Numbered from the stretch's first letter, positions 24,552 to 33,104 are shown. The stretch: 64,000 bases of DNA from Neogemmobacter tilapiae (GCF_014652215.1 NZ_BMYJ01000006.1:216683-280682); one strand, 5' to 3'. Translations and numbers: made by a program. The notes: generated by a model from the sequence alone, not told the origin.

Positions 24552-25652
24552 ATGAGCCAAGCGAAATCCGAATTCAGCGATGCGATTTCCAGTGTCGAGG
24601 AAATCATCGACGATGCGCGCAATGGGCGCATGTATATTCTGGTGGACCATGAGGACCGGGAGAATGAGGGGGATCTGATCATCCCGGCGCAGATGTGCAC
24701 ACCTGCCGCGATCAATTTCATGGCGACGCATGGGCGCGGGTTGATCTGCCTGGCGCTGCCGGGCAGCCGGATTGACGCTTTGGGTCTGCCCTTGATGAGC
24801 CCGAAGAATTCAAGCCGCCATGAAACGGCCTTCACCCTGTCAATCGAAGCGCGCGAGGGTGTTTCGACGGGCATTTCGGCGGCGGACCGGGCCCTAACGG
24901 TGGCGGTGGCGATTGATCCGACCAAGGGGCCGCAAGACATCGCCTCGCCGGGTCACGTCTTTCCGCTGCGAGCGAAAGATGGCGGCGTGCTGGTCAGGGC
25001 CGGTCATACCGAGGCGGCGGTGGATGTGTCGCGGCTGGCGGGGCTGAACCCTTCGGGCGTGATCTGCGAAGTGATGAACGAAGACGGGACAATGGCCCGT
25101 TTGCCCGACCTGATTGCCTTTGGGCAAAAGCACGGGATCAAGATCGGCACGATCAGCGACCTGATCGCCTATCGCCGTCGGCATGACAATCTGGTGCGGG
25201 AACGCGATGTGCAGCCTGTGCATTCGGCGCACGGCGGCGATTGGCTGATGCGGATCTTTGCGGATGAGACGCAGGGCGCGGAACATGTGGTTCTGACCAA
25301 GGGCGACCTGACTGCGCCGGGGCCGGTGCTGGTGCGGATGCATGCGCTGAACCCGATGCAGGATGTGCTGGGGATCGGTGGCGGTCAGGAACTGCCGGGC
25401 GCGATGGAAGTGATTGCCGCCGAAGGGCGTGGGGCGGTTGTCTTGCTGCGCGATGTGACGATGAAGATGGTGGCCGATGGCGAAGCCTCGCCCCAGACCC
25501 TGCGGCAGTATGGTCTAGGCGCGCAGATCCTTTCGGCGCTGGGGCTGCAAGAGATTGAGCTGGTGACCAATTCCAAGGCACCCAAAGTGGTGGGGCTGGA
25601 GGGCTATGGCCTGACCATTTCCGGCACGCGACCCATTCCGGAAGGCAAGTAA
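24552..25652 (+). CDS. ribB: 3,4-Dihydroxy-2-butanone-4-phosphate synthase with degenerate GCH-II domain
   Basis: Makes the four-carbon unit of riboflavin from ribulose 5-phosphate. The N-terminal DHBP synthase domain (about 1-210) is intact: DHEDRENEGDLI, RHETAFTLSI and PGHVFPLRAKDGGVL. The C-terminal domain looks like GTP cyclohydrolase II but has lost its zinc cysteines: where active enzymes read SECLTGD and RCDCG, this one has ALNPMQDV and GGGQELP. It should therefore only supply DHBP. The ATG at 24552 follows GGGGGCAGGAACG. It is the first gene of ribB-ribH-nusB, with one base between ribB and ribH. Confidence 0.93.
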   Translation: MSQAKSEFSDAISSVEEIIDDARNGRMYILVDHEDRENEGDLIIPAQMCTPAAINFMATHGRGLICLALPGSRIDALGLPLMSPKNSSRHETAFTLSIEAREGVSTGISAADRALTVAVAIDPTKGPQDIASPGHVFPLRAKDGGVLVRAGHTEAAVDVSRLAGLNPSGVICEVMNEDGTMARLPDLIAFGQKHGIKIGTISDLIAYRRRHDNLVRERDVQPVHSAHGGDWLMRIFADETQGAEHVVLTKGDLTAPGPVLVRMHALNPMQDVLGIGGGQELPGAMEVIAAEGRGAVVLLRDVTMKMVADGEASPQTLRQYGLGAQILSALGLQEIELVTNSKAPKVVGLEGYGLTISGTRPIPEGK

Positions 25653-25653
25653 G

Positions 25654-26127
25654 ATGGCTGGACACGAAACCCACTATGAACTGGCGCTGCCGAAATTCGA
25701 CGCAGCGGTGAAGCTGCTGATCGTGGTGGCACCTTATTACCGCGATATTGCGGATGGGCTGATTGCCGGGGCGCAGGCGGTGGCGGCGCAGGCGGGGGCT
25801 TTGGCGGATGTTGTGGAGGTTCCGGGGGCGCTGGAACTGCCCGCGGCGATTTCGCTGGCAGAGCAGGGGGCGGATTATGATGGCTATGTGGCGCTGGGCT
25901 GCGTGATCCGCGGCGAGACGACGCATTACGACACGGTCTGCAACGACAGCAGCCGGGGCTTGATGCTGCTGGGGATCGAAGGGCTTTGCATCGGCAACGG
26001 CATTCTGACCGTTGAAAATCGGGCACAGGCCGAAGTGCGGGCTGACCCGGCGGGGCAGAACAAGGGCGGTGGGGCGGCGGCAGCGGCGCTGCATCTGGTG
26101 GCGCTGAAACGGCGTTGGAAAGTTTGA
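25654..26127 (+). CDS. ribH: 6,7-Dimethyl-8-ribityllumazine synthase
   Basis: A 157-residue lumazine synthase joining the ribB product to the pyrimidine intermediate of riboflavin synthesis. Family motifs are the early VVAPYYRDIADGL, VPGALELPAAI for substrate binding, and GCVIRGETTHYDTVCN with the catalytic histidine. The C-terminal NKGGGAAAAALHLV is typical. It sits between ribB and nusB, and its TGA overlaps the nusB ATG (TGATG). ribD and ribE are not in the window. Confidence 0.96.
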   Translation: MAGHETHYELALPKFDAAVKLLIVVAPYYRDIADGLIAGAQAVAAQAGALADVVEVPGALELPAAISLAEQGADYDGYVALGCVIRGETTHYDTVCNDSSRGLMLLGIEGLCIGNGILTVENRAQAEVRADPAGQNKGGGAAAAALHLVALKRRWKV

Positions 26128-26597
26128 TGACGATGACGACAAAACCCGACAAACGGCAGATGAAATCGGCAGCACGGCTTTATGCCGTGCAGGCGCTGTT
26201 CCAGATGGAGGTCAGCGGCCAGACCGTCGAAAAGGTCACGCGCGAATTCGAAGATCACCGCTTTGGGGCGACCTATGAAGAGGGCGAGTTTGCCGAAGGC
26301 GACGTGAACCATTTCCGCAAAGTGGTGGGCGAGGCGGTGAACTGGCAGGCCGCCATTGACCAGTTGACCGACCGGGCCTTGGTGGCGAAATGGCCGATTG
26401 ATCGGATCGACCCGGTGCTGCGGGCGCTGTTCCGCGCGGCGGGGGCCGAGATCACGCAGTTGGAGACGCCACCCAAGGTGGCGATCACGGAATATGTCGA
26501 TGTGGCGAAGGCGTTTTTCCCGGATGGGAAAGAGGCGTCCTTTGTGAACGCCGTTTTGGACCATATGGCGCGTGAGGCGAAACCCGCCGCCTTTTGA
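26127..26597 (+). CDS. nusB: Transcription antitermination factor NusB
   Basis: A 156-residue all-helical RNA-binding protein that, with NusE (S10), binds boxA in rRNA leaders. The N-terminal arginine-rich KRQMKSAARLYAVQALFQME and the C-terminal PPKVAITEYVDVAKAF with KEASFVNAVLDHMA are family signatures. Linkage behind ribH is widely conserved. The ATG at 26127 overlaps the ribH stop. Confidence 0.96.
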   Translation: MTMTTKPDKRQMKSAARLYAVQALFQMEVSGQTVEKVTREFEDHRFGATYEEGEFAEGDVNHFRKVVGEAVNWQAAIDQLTDRALVAKWPIDRIDPVLRALFRAAGAEITQLETPPKVAITEYVDVAKAFFPDGKEASFVNAVLDHMAREAKPAAF

Positions 26598-26658
26598 CTT
26601 GGGTCATTTACGTCAGGCCATGGCGCGCTATCATCAAGGGGTGTGGAGGAATTCGAAC

Positions 26659-26955
26659 ATGCCCCAACTGATTCGCCTGTATCTGTCCAGTGTGGCGACC
26701 GGCTTTGCCCTTTCGGGGGTGTTTGTATCGGGTCTGCTTTGGTTCGATGTGGCGGGGCTGGGGCATTTGGTGGGTGCATCGCCCTTGGGTTGGCTGGCGG
26801 TGCTGATGATGTTTGTTTTCAATGGCATCGTCTTTGCAGGCGTTCAGTTCGGCGTGCGGATCATGGCGATGCAGGATGATGATCAGCCGCCGCGTGGTGG
26901 GTTGCGCGCCCCGGTTCTGGTGCCAGTCAAGGTACGGTCGCGGCGTTCACGCTGA
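26659..26955 (+). CDS. Small two-helix membrane protein
   Basis: A 98-residue protein with two membrane helices (about residues 9-31 and 42-66), ending in a basic tail (RAPVLVPVKVRSRRSR). The ATG at 26659 is preceded by GGAGGAATTCGAAC. No family was recognised. It follows nusB by 61 bases and could be part of that transcript. Confidence 0.65.
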   Translation: MPQLIRLYLSSVATGFALSGVFVSGLLWFDVAGLGHLVGASPLGWLAVLMMFVFNGIVFAGVQFGVRIMAMQDDDQPPRGGLRAPVLVPVKVRSRRSR

Positions 26956-27010
26956 ATTTGTTTTGGGTTAAGGGCGGCAGGTGTAGGCTGGTTTCATCGG
27001 GGGCCTGCCC

Positions 27011-27352
27011 ATGGAACATCTGCGCCGACAATACCACCAAATTCTGCTGATCTGTTTGGGTCTGGGCTTTGCCTTGACCGCACTGGCCTTTGCCATGGAC
27101 TTTTTCGGGTTGCAGACGGCGGTCAGCCGGGCCCCCTATTCGGCCTTGGTGGCATTGCTTTTGGCGCTTATCTGCGGAGCGGCGCTGGCCTGTTGCAGCT
27201 TTGGTTTTGCATTGATTGAGCAGGGCATGGCCGAACAGGCGCGCAGTCGGGCCGACCAGCAATGCCGCGCTTGTATCGAGGAGTTGCGTCCGCGCAATCC
27301 CTGGGCGGCAGCCGTTTTGCAAGCGGAATACCGACGCATTCCGCGATCCTGA
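27011..27352 (+). CDS. Hypothetical small membrane protein
   Basis: A 113-residue protein with two hydrophobic segments (about residues 11-31 and 43-70) and a hydrophilic C-terminal tail with cysteines (DQQCRACIEELRP). GGGGGCC precedes the ATG. Unknown family; coding status is supported by the membrane pattern and start site only. The 206 bases after it, up to the convergent methyltransferase gene, show no gene I can support. Confidence 0.5.
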   Translation: MEHLRRQYHQILLICLGLGFALTALAFAMDFFGLQTAVSRAPYSALVALLLALICGAALACCSFGFALIEQGMAEQARSRADQQCRACIEELRPRNPWAAAVLQAEYRRIPRS

Positions 27353-27558
27353 TTATGGAAAGGCGGGTGGCGGGCCCGCAGCAGCCGTGTCCGGTTTGGT
27401 TTTCCCGAGAGCCAGAGGTCTCAGGTGGGCGCCAGATACCGGGACCAGGATCCCGGCAGAGCCAGCCCCCGTTCGCTTGCTTATCGGCCACTGGAAAAGG
27501 ACCGGAAACACGCGCAGAGCAGCACCCGCCAAAATGACAGATAGGCGCAGGGCAGGGT

Positions 27559-28257
27559 TTAGACAAGGCTGCGTTTGTAGCGGCGGATCGTCAGGGTCAG
27601 GAATAGCAGCGCCCCCGCCAAGACCAAGCTGATCGCGGTATGCAGTGGCAGTGCGTTGGGGTGCCATTCCCAGATGCGTAAAAGGTGGATCACGCCCAGC
27701 GAGGTCAGGGTGCTGGCGATGGTGGTGTAGTCTTTGGTCAGGGCCCGTTGCAGGCTGAAGCCCATGCCTTGAGTTACGGCCTTATGCTTCCAGATCAGGG
27801 GAAGCCAGCGTGGCACGCGGGCGGCATAGGCGTCATAGTCTTTGCCAAACTTTGCGCGTAGGAAGTGTTCCTCGGCGGCGACGATGGCCGAATAGATCAG
27901 CAGAAACGTCAGACCGCCGGCCAAGATCACGATGGCATTGCCGTGATAAAGGAAGCAGCCTAGGTAGATCAGCAGGTTGCCGACATAAAGCGGGTTGCGG
28001 CAGAGGCCGAAGTAGCCCGTGGTCACCAGATCATCGGCATAGACCTGCTTGGCCTTGCCGCCGCGCTTGATATAGGCCCAGCCGATGGTGGCAAAGCGGG
28101 TTGCCAAGCCAAGCCCCACAATCGGCAGCGAGAGGGCAAGGGCGGTCTTGGTGGGTGTAAAGGTCAGAAACAGGGTGGCAAGGATCAGGGGAAACACCTG
28201 ATTGCGCCATTTGAAGAAGAAGTCACCGATGCGTATGAAGCGGGATTTGTCGTTCAT
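27559..28257 (-). CDS. Isoprenylcysteine carboxyl methyltransferase-like membrane protein
   Basis: A 232-residue integral-membrane methyltransferase of the ICMT/PEMT superfamily. The SAM-binding signature RNPLYVGNLLIYLG near residues 87-100 and the later EEHFLRAKFGKDYDAYAARVPRW are characteristic, and about six hydrophobic segments are seen. Substrates of bacterial members are mostly unknown (lipids, isoprenoids). The ATG at 28257 overlaps the stop of cmoA by four bases (ATGA), so it is coupled to it. Confidence 0.87.
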   Translation of the reverse strand: MNDKSRFIRIGDFFFKWRNQVFPLILATLFLTFTPTKTALALSLPIVGLGLATRFATIGWAYIKRGGKAKQVYADDLVTTGYFGLCRNPLYVGNLLIYLGCFLYHGNAIVILAGGLTFLLIYSAIVAAEEHFLRAKFGKDYDAYAARVPRWLPLIWKHKAVTQGMGFSLQRALTKDYTTIASTLTSLGVIHLLRIWEWHPNALPLHTAISLVLAGALLFLTLTIRRYKRSLV

Positions 28258-28985
28258 TTCTTGACCGCCACGATGCCGCTGAAATTGTACCAGCGGAAGA
28301 AATCCTCGACATGGGCAAAGCCTGCGTCTTTCAGCAGGGCGACGTTTTCTTCCATCCGGTAGGGGATCAGCACGTTTTCCAGCGCCTCACGTTTCTGGCT
28401 GATCTCTAGCTCGGAATAGCCCTGACGGCGCTTGTAGTCATAGTAATGGTCGATAAACAGGCGATTGAGCGTGCTGTCCGCCGAGAGCAGCTTTTCGACA
28501 ATGATCAGCACGCCGTTCTTTTGCATCCCGTCAAAGATGCGGCGGGCGATGCGATCGCGGTGCAGGGGGCGGACGAATTGCAGCGTCAGCACCATCAGCA
28601 CGACGCTGGCCTGCGGCAGGGGGCCGGTGGATTCAATATCGGCCAGCCGCAGGTCAACCTCGCGCTGGGCCCGGATGGGGGCAAGCTTTTCGGCGGCCTG
28701 ATCCAGCATGGCCTGCGAATTGTCGATGCCGACAAGGCGGATCGAAGGATCAAGCCGGGGATGAAGCTGCAACAGCGTGGTGCCGGTGGAACAGCCGAGA
28801 TCATAGACGGCGCTGCCGGGTTGGGCGAAATCGGCCGCCAGTTCGCAGGTCATGCGCTGGATTTCATCGTAATAGGGCACGGATCGCCCCACCATGTCGT
28901 CAAAGACCCCGGCGACCTTGCCGTCAAAGGCAAAGTCATGCGGGCGGGTGATCGGATCGGCGAATATCTGGTCGGTTCGTGTCAT
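28254..28985 (-). CDS. cmoA: Carboxy-S-adenosyl-L-methionine synthase CmoA
   Basis: A 243-residue class I methyltransferase-fold enzyme that turns SAM and prephenate into carboxy-SAM, used by CmoB to make 5-carboxymethoxyuridine at tRNA position 34. Matching features are DQIFADPITRPHDFAFD at the start, SAM motif I VYDLGCSTGTTLLQL, VLTLQFVRP, and YDYKRRQGYSELEISQKREA late in the protein. The ATG at 28985 follows GGCAGGACC; the frame open to 29069 is not conserved. cmoB is not in the window. It is followed by the ICMT-like gene. Confidence 0.92.
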   Translation of the reverse strand: MTRTDQIFADPITRPHDFAFDGKVAGVFDDMVGRSVPYYDEIQRMTCELAADFAQPGSAVYDLGCSTGTTLLQLHPRLDPSIRLVGIDNSQAMLDQAAEKLAPIRAQREVDLRLADIESTGPLPQASVVLMVLTLQFVRPLHRDRIARRIFDGMQKNGVLIIVEKLLSADSTLNRLFIDHYYDYKRRQGYSELEISQKREALENVLIPYRMEENVALLKDAGFAHVEDFFRWYNFSGIVAVKK

Positions 28986-29111
28986 GCTGGTCCTGCCTGT
29001 TTGGGGCGGACTTGGGGGATTGCGCGGCATCAAGCCATGCAACTGCGGTTGCAGATCAGGGTTCTGCAACCGGGACTGGACAGATGTTCATCTTTCGTTC
29101 ATGAATTGCGA

Positions 29112-29579
29112 ATGGATACGCTGGACCCTTCCTTGCCATTGATGCCCGGCTTTCGCCTTGCGCGTGGCGTGGCGCGGGCGATGCGGTCGTTTGATTTTGT
29201 GACGGTCGAGGAATTCGTGCCCGAGGCAGGGTTGCGGGTGGACGTGATGGCCTTGGGGCCGAAGGGTGAGCTGTGGGTGATCGAGTGCAAGTCGGGGCGG
29301 GCGGACTATCTGACCGACCGGAAATGGCAGGGCTATCTGGGCTATTGTGACCGGTTCTTTTGGGCCGTTGATGCCGATTTCCCGGTGGAGCTGCTGCCTG
29401 ATGAGACAGGGCTGATCATCGCCGATGCCTATGATGCGGAAATCTTGCGGATGGGGCCGGAACTGGCGCTACCCCCGGCGCGGCGCAAGGCGATGACCCT
29501 GAAATTCGCGCGCCATGCGGCGCTGCGGTTGCAGGCCTTGCGCGATCCGGGCAGCGTCTTGCCGGGGGCCGCTCTCTAG
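29112..29579 (+). CDS. mmcB: MmcB family DNA repair protein
   Basis: A 155-residue protein resembling Caulobacter MmcB, a PD-(D/E)xK nuclease-fold protein linked to repair of mitomycin C damage. The fold's residues are in RVDVMALGPKGELWVIECKS: an Asp, then Glu-x-Lys. LARGVARAMRSFDFVTVEEF at the N-terminus and RHAALRLQALRDP at the end fit the family. The ATG at 29112 was used; one at 29142 (MPGFRLARG) is a real alternative, and neither has a clear Shine-Dalgarno. It is divergent from cmoA. Confidence 0.82.
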   Translation: MDTLDPSLPLMPGFRLARGVARAMRSFDFVTVEEFVPEAGLRVDVMALGPKGELWVIECKSGRADYLTDRKWQGYLGYCDRFFWAVDADFPVELLPDETGLIIADAYDAEILRMGPELALPPARRKAMTLKFARHAALRLQALRDPGSVLPGAAL

Positions 29580-29666
29580 GGCTTGTTTATATCTGACAAA
29601 AAGAATAGGAAATACCGGACAGGCCCAGCCATCGCCCGGCCCGAACCCATTGGTAAGGGAAATGTG

Positions 29667-29855
29667 ATGGACGAGGAACTGATCTACAGCCTGCATGTGC
29701 TGGACAGGACGGCGCGGGAATATGGCGCGGGGGGGCTGCATCCGGCGTTGTTGCAGGCGATGCAGGAACGCGACATTCCGGCGCAGGTGCGGGCGGGGGC
29801 TTTCGGGCCGAAGGTGGTGGCTTTTCCGCAAGCGGCCCGTCAGGCAAGGGGGTAG
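29667..29855 (+). CDS. Hypothetical 62-residue protein
   Basis: A short soluble protein (MDEELIYSLHVLDRTAREYG...) with a helical N-terminal half and a basic, Ala-rich tail. AAGGGA lies nine bases before the ATG. The next gene begins three bases after its stop, so they form a pair. No family recognised. Confidence 0.55.
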   Translation: MDEELIYSLHVLDRTAREYGAGGLHPALLQAMQERDIPAQVRAGAFGPKVVAFPQAARQARG

Positions 29856-29858
29856 GCG

Positions 29859-30344
29859 ATGTTCAACCTTTCCTCATCTGACGGTAAGGATCCGCATCAT
29901 GGCCATGCCAAGGGCATCAAGCGATTGGCGGATATGGGGCCTGATGACGCCGAAGCGGGCATCCTTACCGTGGCGCGGCATTTCTGCGCGACCTTTGCTT
30001 GCCCCGAGAGTCAGTCTTGGTCACATGCGCTGACAATTGCGCAGGAGCGCTTTGCGGATCAGGGCGGCACGGCGCTGGGCATGGCGGTGTTTGATATGGT
30101 GCAAGCCTTGCGGATGTCGCGGCAGGCGGGGTTCCATTTCAGTGATCCCCTATGCCTGAATTGCCGGTTGCGGGTTACGCGGGATGAACAGAACCTGATT
30201 GGTCTGGTGCAAGCGCTGCGGCGGGGGCGGCAGTCGGATGTGGCGGCCCATGCGATGATCCTGTGCGAGGGGAACGACACTGCGCCGCTGATTGCGGCGG
30301 CCGTGCGGTTGATCTGCCGCCTGCCAAGGCCGGTCGAGGTCTGA
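29859..30344 (+). CDS. Hypothetical cysteine-containing protein
   Basis: A 161-residue soluble, mostly helical protein with histidines near the start (DPHHGHAKG) and cysteines at FCATFACPES and DPLCLNCRLRVTRDE. The latter Cys-x-x-Cys could bind zinc. No signal peptide or membrane segment is present. It follows the 62-residue gene by three bases. I do not recognise the family; the regular composition and the pairing argue that it is real. Confidence 0.65.
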   Translation: MFNLSSSDGKDPHHGHAKGIKRLADMGPDDAEAGILTVARHFCATFACPESQSWSHALTIAQERFADQGGTALGMAVFDMVQALRMSRQAGFHFSDPLCLNCRLRVTRDEQNLIGLVQALRRGRQSDVAAHAMILCEGNDTAPLIAAAVRLICRLPRPVEV

Positions 30345-30359
30345 AATGAGGGTAGGCGC

Positions 30360-30575
30360 TTAACGCTTACCCTTTTTAGGCCCACCAGAGGCCAGCAGGC
30401 GTGCAGCCTCGGCTGCGGCGCGCAGTTCTTCGGCAATTTCGTCGGCTTCTTCCGGGTCAAAATCCAAGGGAATTTCGATTCCGCCATCGGCTTCGATATA
30501 GATGCGGACCATACCCTGATCGGTGGGGCCGATCTGGATGTTGGCGGCAATTTCGCTTTGCTTGTTGATGCTCAT
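30360..30575 (-). CDS. DUF6324-like small acidic protein
   Basis: A 71-residue protein beginning MSINKQSEIAANIQIGPTD, with a beta-rich first half (MVRIYIEADGGIEIPLDF) and an acidic helix (PEEADEIAEELRAAAEAARL) ending in a Lys/Gly tail. It matches my memory of the alphaproteobacterial DUF6324 family; function unknown. GGGGACAG precedes the ATG at 30575. Confidence 0.75.
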   Translation of the reverse strand: MSINKQSEIAANIQIGPTDQGMVRIYIEADGGIEIPLDFDPEEADEIAEELRAAAEAARLLASGGPKKGKR

Positions 30576-30700
30576 CTTCTGTCCCCGCATTGACCGTTTC
30601 TGCGACCTAACGCCCTTCGATGCATCCCGCAACCATTCATCCAAAACTTCCCCCGCACAGGTCTTGCATTCCCGCGCGGGGGGGGCTACATGGCCCGCAA

Positions 30701-30777
30701 GTGCCGACTTAGCTCAGTTGGTTAGAGCACTAGATTGTGGATCTAGGGGTCGCCCGTTCGAGCCGGGCAGTCGGTAC
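30701..30777 (+). tRNA. tRNA-His (anticodon GTG)
   Basis: A full cloverleaf can be drawn: acceptor TGCCGAC (30702-30708) pairs with GTCGGTA (30770-30776), the extra G(-1) at 30701 faces C73 at 30777 as in all tRNA-His, and the D-arm is AGCTCAGTTGGTTAGAGC. The anticodon stem CTAGA/TCTAG holds the loop TTGTGGA with anticodon GTG at 30737-30739, and the T-arm loop is TTCGAGC. The CCA end is not encoded (CAT follows C73). A possible promoter is TTGCAT at 30664 with CTACAT at 30686, 16 bases apart. Confidence 0.97.
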
Positions 30778-30866
30778 CATCCTGACCAGATGGGCACGTT
30801 TTCGCCGCATTCGCCCAGAGGCGATTGCGCAGATAACGTTTGCGTGACAGCTTGCCCGTAGCAAAG

Positions 30867-30882
30867 CCTGCCCGACGGCAGG
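30867..30882 (+). promoter_or_regulatory. Hairpin between tRNA-His and the RTX gene
   Basis: CCTGCC at 30867-30872 pairs with GGCAGG at 30877-30882 around CGAC, ending 18 bases before the RTX start codon. It could attenuate read-through from the tRNA or lie in the gene's leader. No U-tract follows. Confidence 0.35.
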
Positions 30883-30900
30883 ATAGCCAATGGGTGGAAA

Positions 30901-32205
30901 ATGGCATCGTTGCAAACGATCATTGACGGGGTCCGTGCGGACCCTGGGCTGAAAAGCAGCATACCGAAAACCAAGATCGACAAAGGTGTCGATGCGGCGC
31001 GGCGGATGAATGATGTCCTGCTGACGGTGCTGGAGCAGATCAACGCTTTGGATGATGGGATCGTCAGCGTTGGCGAAATGCGGGAGGTGTCAGAGATCAC
31101 CTATCGCACGCCCGAGTACTTTCGGGCTTTCATTTTGGGACATGGCAATGATGCGGGGCGAACTACGGGCTTTCATCATGTGCAAAACGACGGTGGGACA
31201 CTGCTTTTCCAAGGGCGAAATTTCATTGATACGGTGGCAGACGCGATCTACCACTTTGGATTTCAGATCCGAAACGGCCGCTATTTCAACGAAGATGGCA
31301 ATGACAACGAACGTGTTGATGATGTTGCGGGTTGGCTGAACTATTTTCTGTTCGGCAAGAACACGATCTTCGGCACCGATGGCGCGGATGAACTGTCGAG
31401 TGGGAAATACAGCAAGGCGTTTCGGGCGGCGGCTAGTGAATGGTGGTATGCCGGAGACGGCCGAGACAAGATTTGGGCCGACAAGGGTAATGACCGGATC
31501 TTTGGCGGCGCAGGGGCCGATCAGTCTGGTGGGGGTGATGGTCGCGACCGGATGTATGGCGAGGCGGGGAATGACACGCTTTGGTCGGATGACGGGCGGG
31601 ACAGCATCTATGGCGGCGCTGGCGATGAAGAGATGGGCGGCGGTGCTGGCGGTGATATGCTGGATGGCGGCGAGGGCAACGATACGATCTATGGCTGGAC
31701 GGGCAATGATCGCATCTATGGCGGCGATGGGAACGACGATGCCCATGGCGACAATGGCCATGACCGCATGTTCGGGGGCGCGGGTGCTGATTCTTTTTCT
31801 GGTGGTTCCGGTGAGGACTTTATCCAGGGCGGGAGTGGACGGGACGAGTTGGGCGGCGGCGATCAATCTGACACGGTGGATGGCGGCGAGGGGGCGGACC
31901 GGATCTATCTGTGGGAAGAAGGCAGCGCGCGGGATGTGCTGGTGTTTCGGCTGGGAGACAGTGGCCTGACGCCTGACGAGATGGACTATGTCGAGGGCTT
32001 CGTCAGTGGGCGAGACAAAATCAATCTGTCGAGCCTTGGGCCCATGACCTATCGGGCCGACGATTATCGCGGCGGTGGACAGGCGTCATGTTACTTTGCC
32101 GAGGAAACGCTGCTGATCGACGCGAATGGCGACGGGCAGACCGATATGAAGATCACGTTTCGCTATACAGCCGATCTGAAGGCGGTTGATTTTATCTTTG
32201 GCTAG
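30901..32205 (+). CDS. RTX (hemolysin-type calcium-binding) protein, putative type I secretion substrate
   Basis: A 434-residue protein. Residues 1-155 form a unique domain of unknown function. About 160-340 is a run of roughly ten RTX nonapeptides (GGxGxDxx; for example GNDRIFGGAGADQ and GNDTIYGWTGNDRIYGGDGND), which bind Ca2+ outside the cell. The C-terminal about 80 residues (DSGLTPDEMDYVEGFVSGRD, then a DANGDGQTDM loop) resemble the M10-like domain that carries the type I secretion signal. There is no Sec signal, as expected. No T1SS genes are adjacent. It starts 123 bases after tRNA-His, and its codon use looks less G+C-biased than its neighbours. Confidence 0.85.
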   Translation: MASLQTIIDGVRADPGLKSSIPKTKIDKGVDAARRMNDVLLTVLEQINALDDGIVSVGEMREVSEITYRTPEYFRAFILGHGNDAGRTTGFHHVQNDGGTLLFQGRNFIDTVADAIYHFGFQIRNGRYFNEDGNDNERVDDVAGWLNYFLFGKNTIFGTDGADELSSGKYSKAFRAAASEWWYAGDGRDKIWADKGNDRIFGGAGADQSGGGDGRDRMYGEAGNDTLWSDDGRDSIYGGAGDEEMGGGAGGDMLDGGEGNDTIYGWTGNDRIYGGDGNDDAHGDNGHDRMFGGAGADSFSGGSGEDFIQGGSGRDELGGGDQSDTVDGGEGADRIYLWEEGSARDVLVFRLGDSGLTPDEMDYVEGFVSGRDKINLSSLGPMTYRADDYRGGGQASCYFAEETLLIDANGDGQTDMKITFRYTADLKAVDFIFG

Positions 32206-32214
32206 GCGCGGGCG

Positions 32215-32958
32215 TCAGCCGCCGCGTTCTTCGCTGACGATTTGGCGCATGCCGTCCAAGGGCACATAGCCGCGCAGCATCTGGCCGCCGACGACAAAGG
32301 TCGGCGTGCCGCTGATCTGCATCTGTTGGCCAAGCGCGTGGTTGGCGGCAATGACGGCTTCGACCTCCGGTGCGGTCATTCTGGCCAAGACCGCTTTGGC
32401 ATCGACGCCAAGATCATTGGCCAGACGCGCCAAAGAGTCTGGGGTCACGTCACCGCGAAAGGTGATCAGCGCGTCATGGGCCGCCTCATAGGCCTTGTCT
32501 CCGGCGATCTGGCGGACGGCGATGGCGAAACGGGCCGAAAGCTCGGATTCCTCGCCCAAAATCGGGTATTCCTTGACGACAAAGCGAATATTGCCGTCCG
32601 AACTGATCAGCTCTTCGACCTCATCATAGGCCTTGCGGCAATAGCCGCAGCGGTAGTCCATGAATTCGACCAGAACGAGATCTCCTTCGGGATTGCCGCT
32701 GACCCAGCTGTTCGGGTCATTGAACAGGGCGTCGGCATAGGTCTGGACCATTTCCGTATCGCTGCTGGCCTGCTGGGCCTGCTGGCGGCTTTCCAGTTCG
32801 GAGACGACTTCTTGCAGAACCTCGGGGTTTTCCAAAAGATAGGCACGGACGGCCTGACCGAAAGCCTCTTTCTCGGCCTCCGACATAGCGGCTGGATCAA
32901 AGGCTAGGGCGGGAAGGGCGGTGGCCGACATCAGGGTGGCAAGCAGAAGAGCGCGCAT
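32215..32958 (-). CDS. DsbA-family thiol-disulfide oxidoreductase (periplasmic)
   Basis: A 247-residue exported protein with signal peptide MRALLLATLMSATALPALA, an N-terminal helical segment (AVRAYLLENPEVLQEVVSEL, the copper-resistance/ScsC-like N-domain) and a thioredoxin fold. The redox site is FMDYRCGYCRKAY, and the cis-Pro loop is SGTPTFVV. By family it oxidises or isomerises disulfides, and the N-terminal extension favours a ScsC/Com1-like oligomeric form. The ATG at 32958 gives a clean signal; a GTG at 32973 is possible. It is convergent with the RTX gene. Confidence 0.88.
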   Translation of the reverse strand: MRALLLATLMSATALPALAFDPAAMSEAEKEAFGQAVRAYLLENPEVLQEVVSELESRQQAQQASSDTEMVQTYADALFNDPNSWVSGNPEGDLVLVEFMDYRCGYCRKAYDEVEELISSDGNIRFVVKEYPILGEESELSARFAIAVRQIAGDKAYEAAHDALITFRGDVTPDSLARLANDLGVDAKAVLARMTAPEVEAVIAANHALGQQMQISGTPTFVVGGQMLRGYVPLDGMRQIVSEERGG

Positions 32959-33104
32959 AAAAGGTCCGATCACTGGGTTTTCGGCAGCCTAAGGGCAGGG
33001 AATGGCCCTTGCAAGGCGGACAGGGGATTATCGCCCCATCGTGATCGTGGTTGCCTTTGCGGGGGGGCGGCCCTATTCGATTGGGAAAAAGGGCAGGGCA
33101 GAAC

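Noticed and set aside
30690..30900. Integrated element at tRNA-His
   Set aside because: No integrase, no repeated tRNA 3' end and no mobility gene were seen downstream; only the RTX gene position is suggestive.
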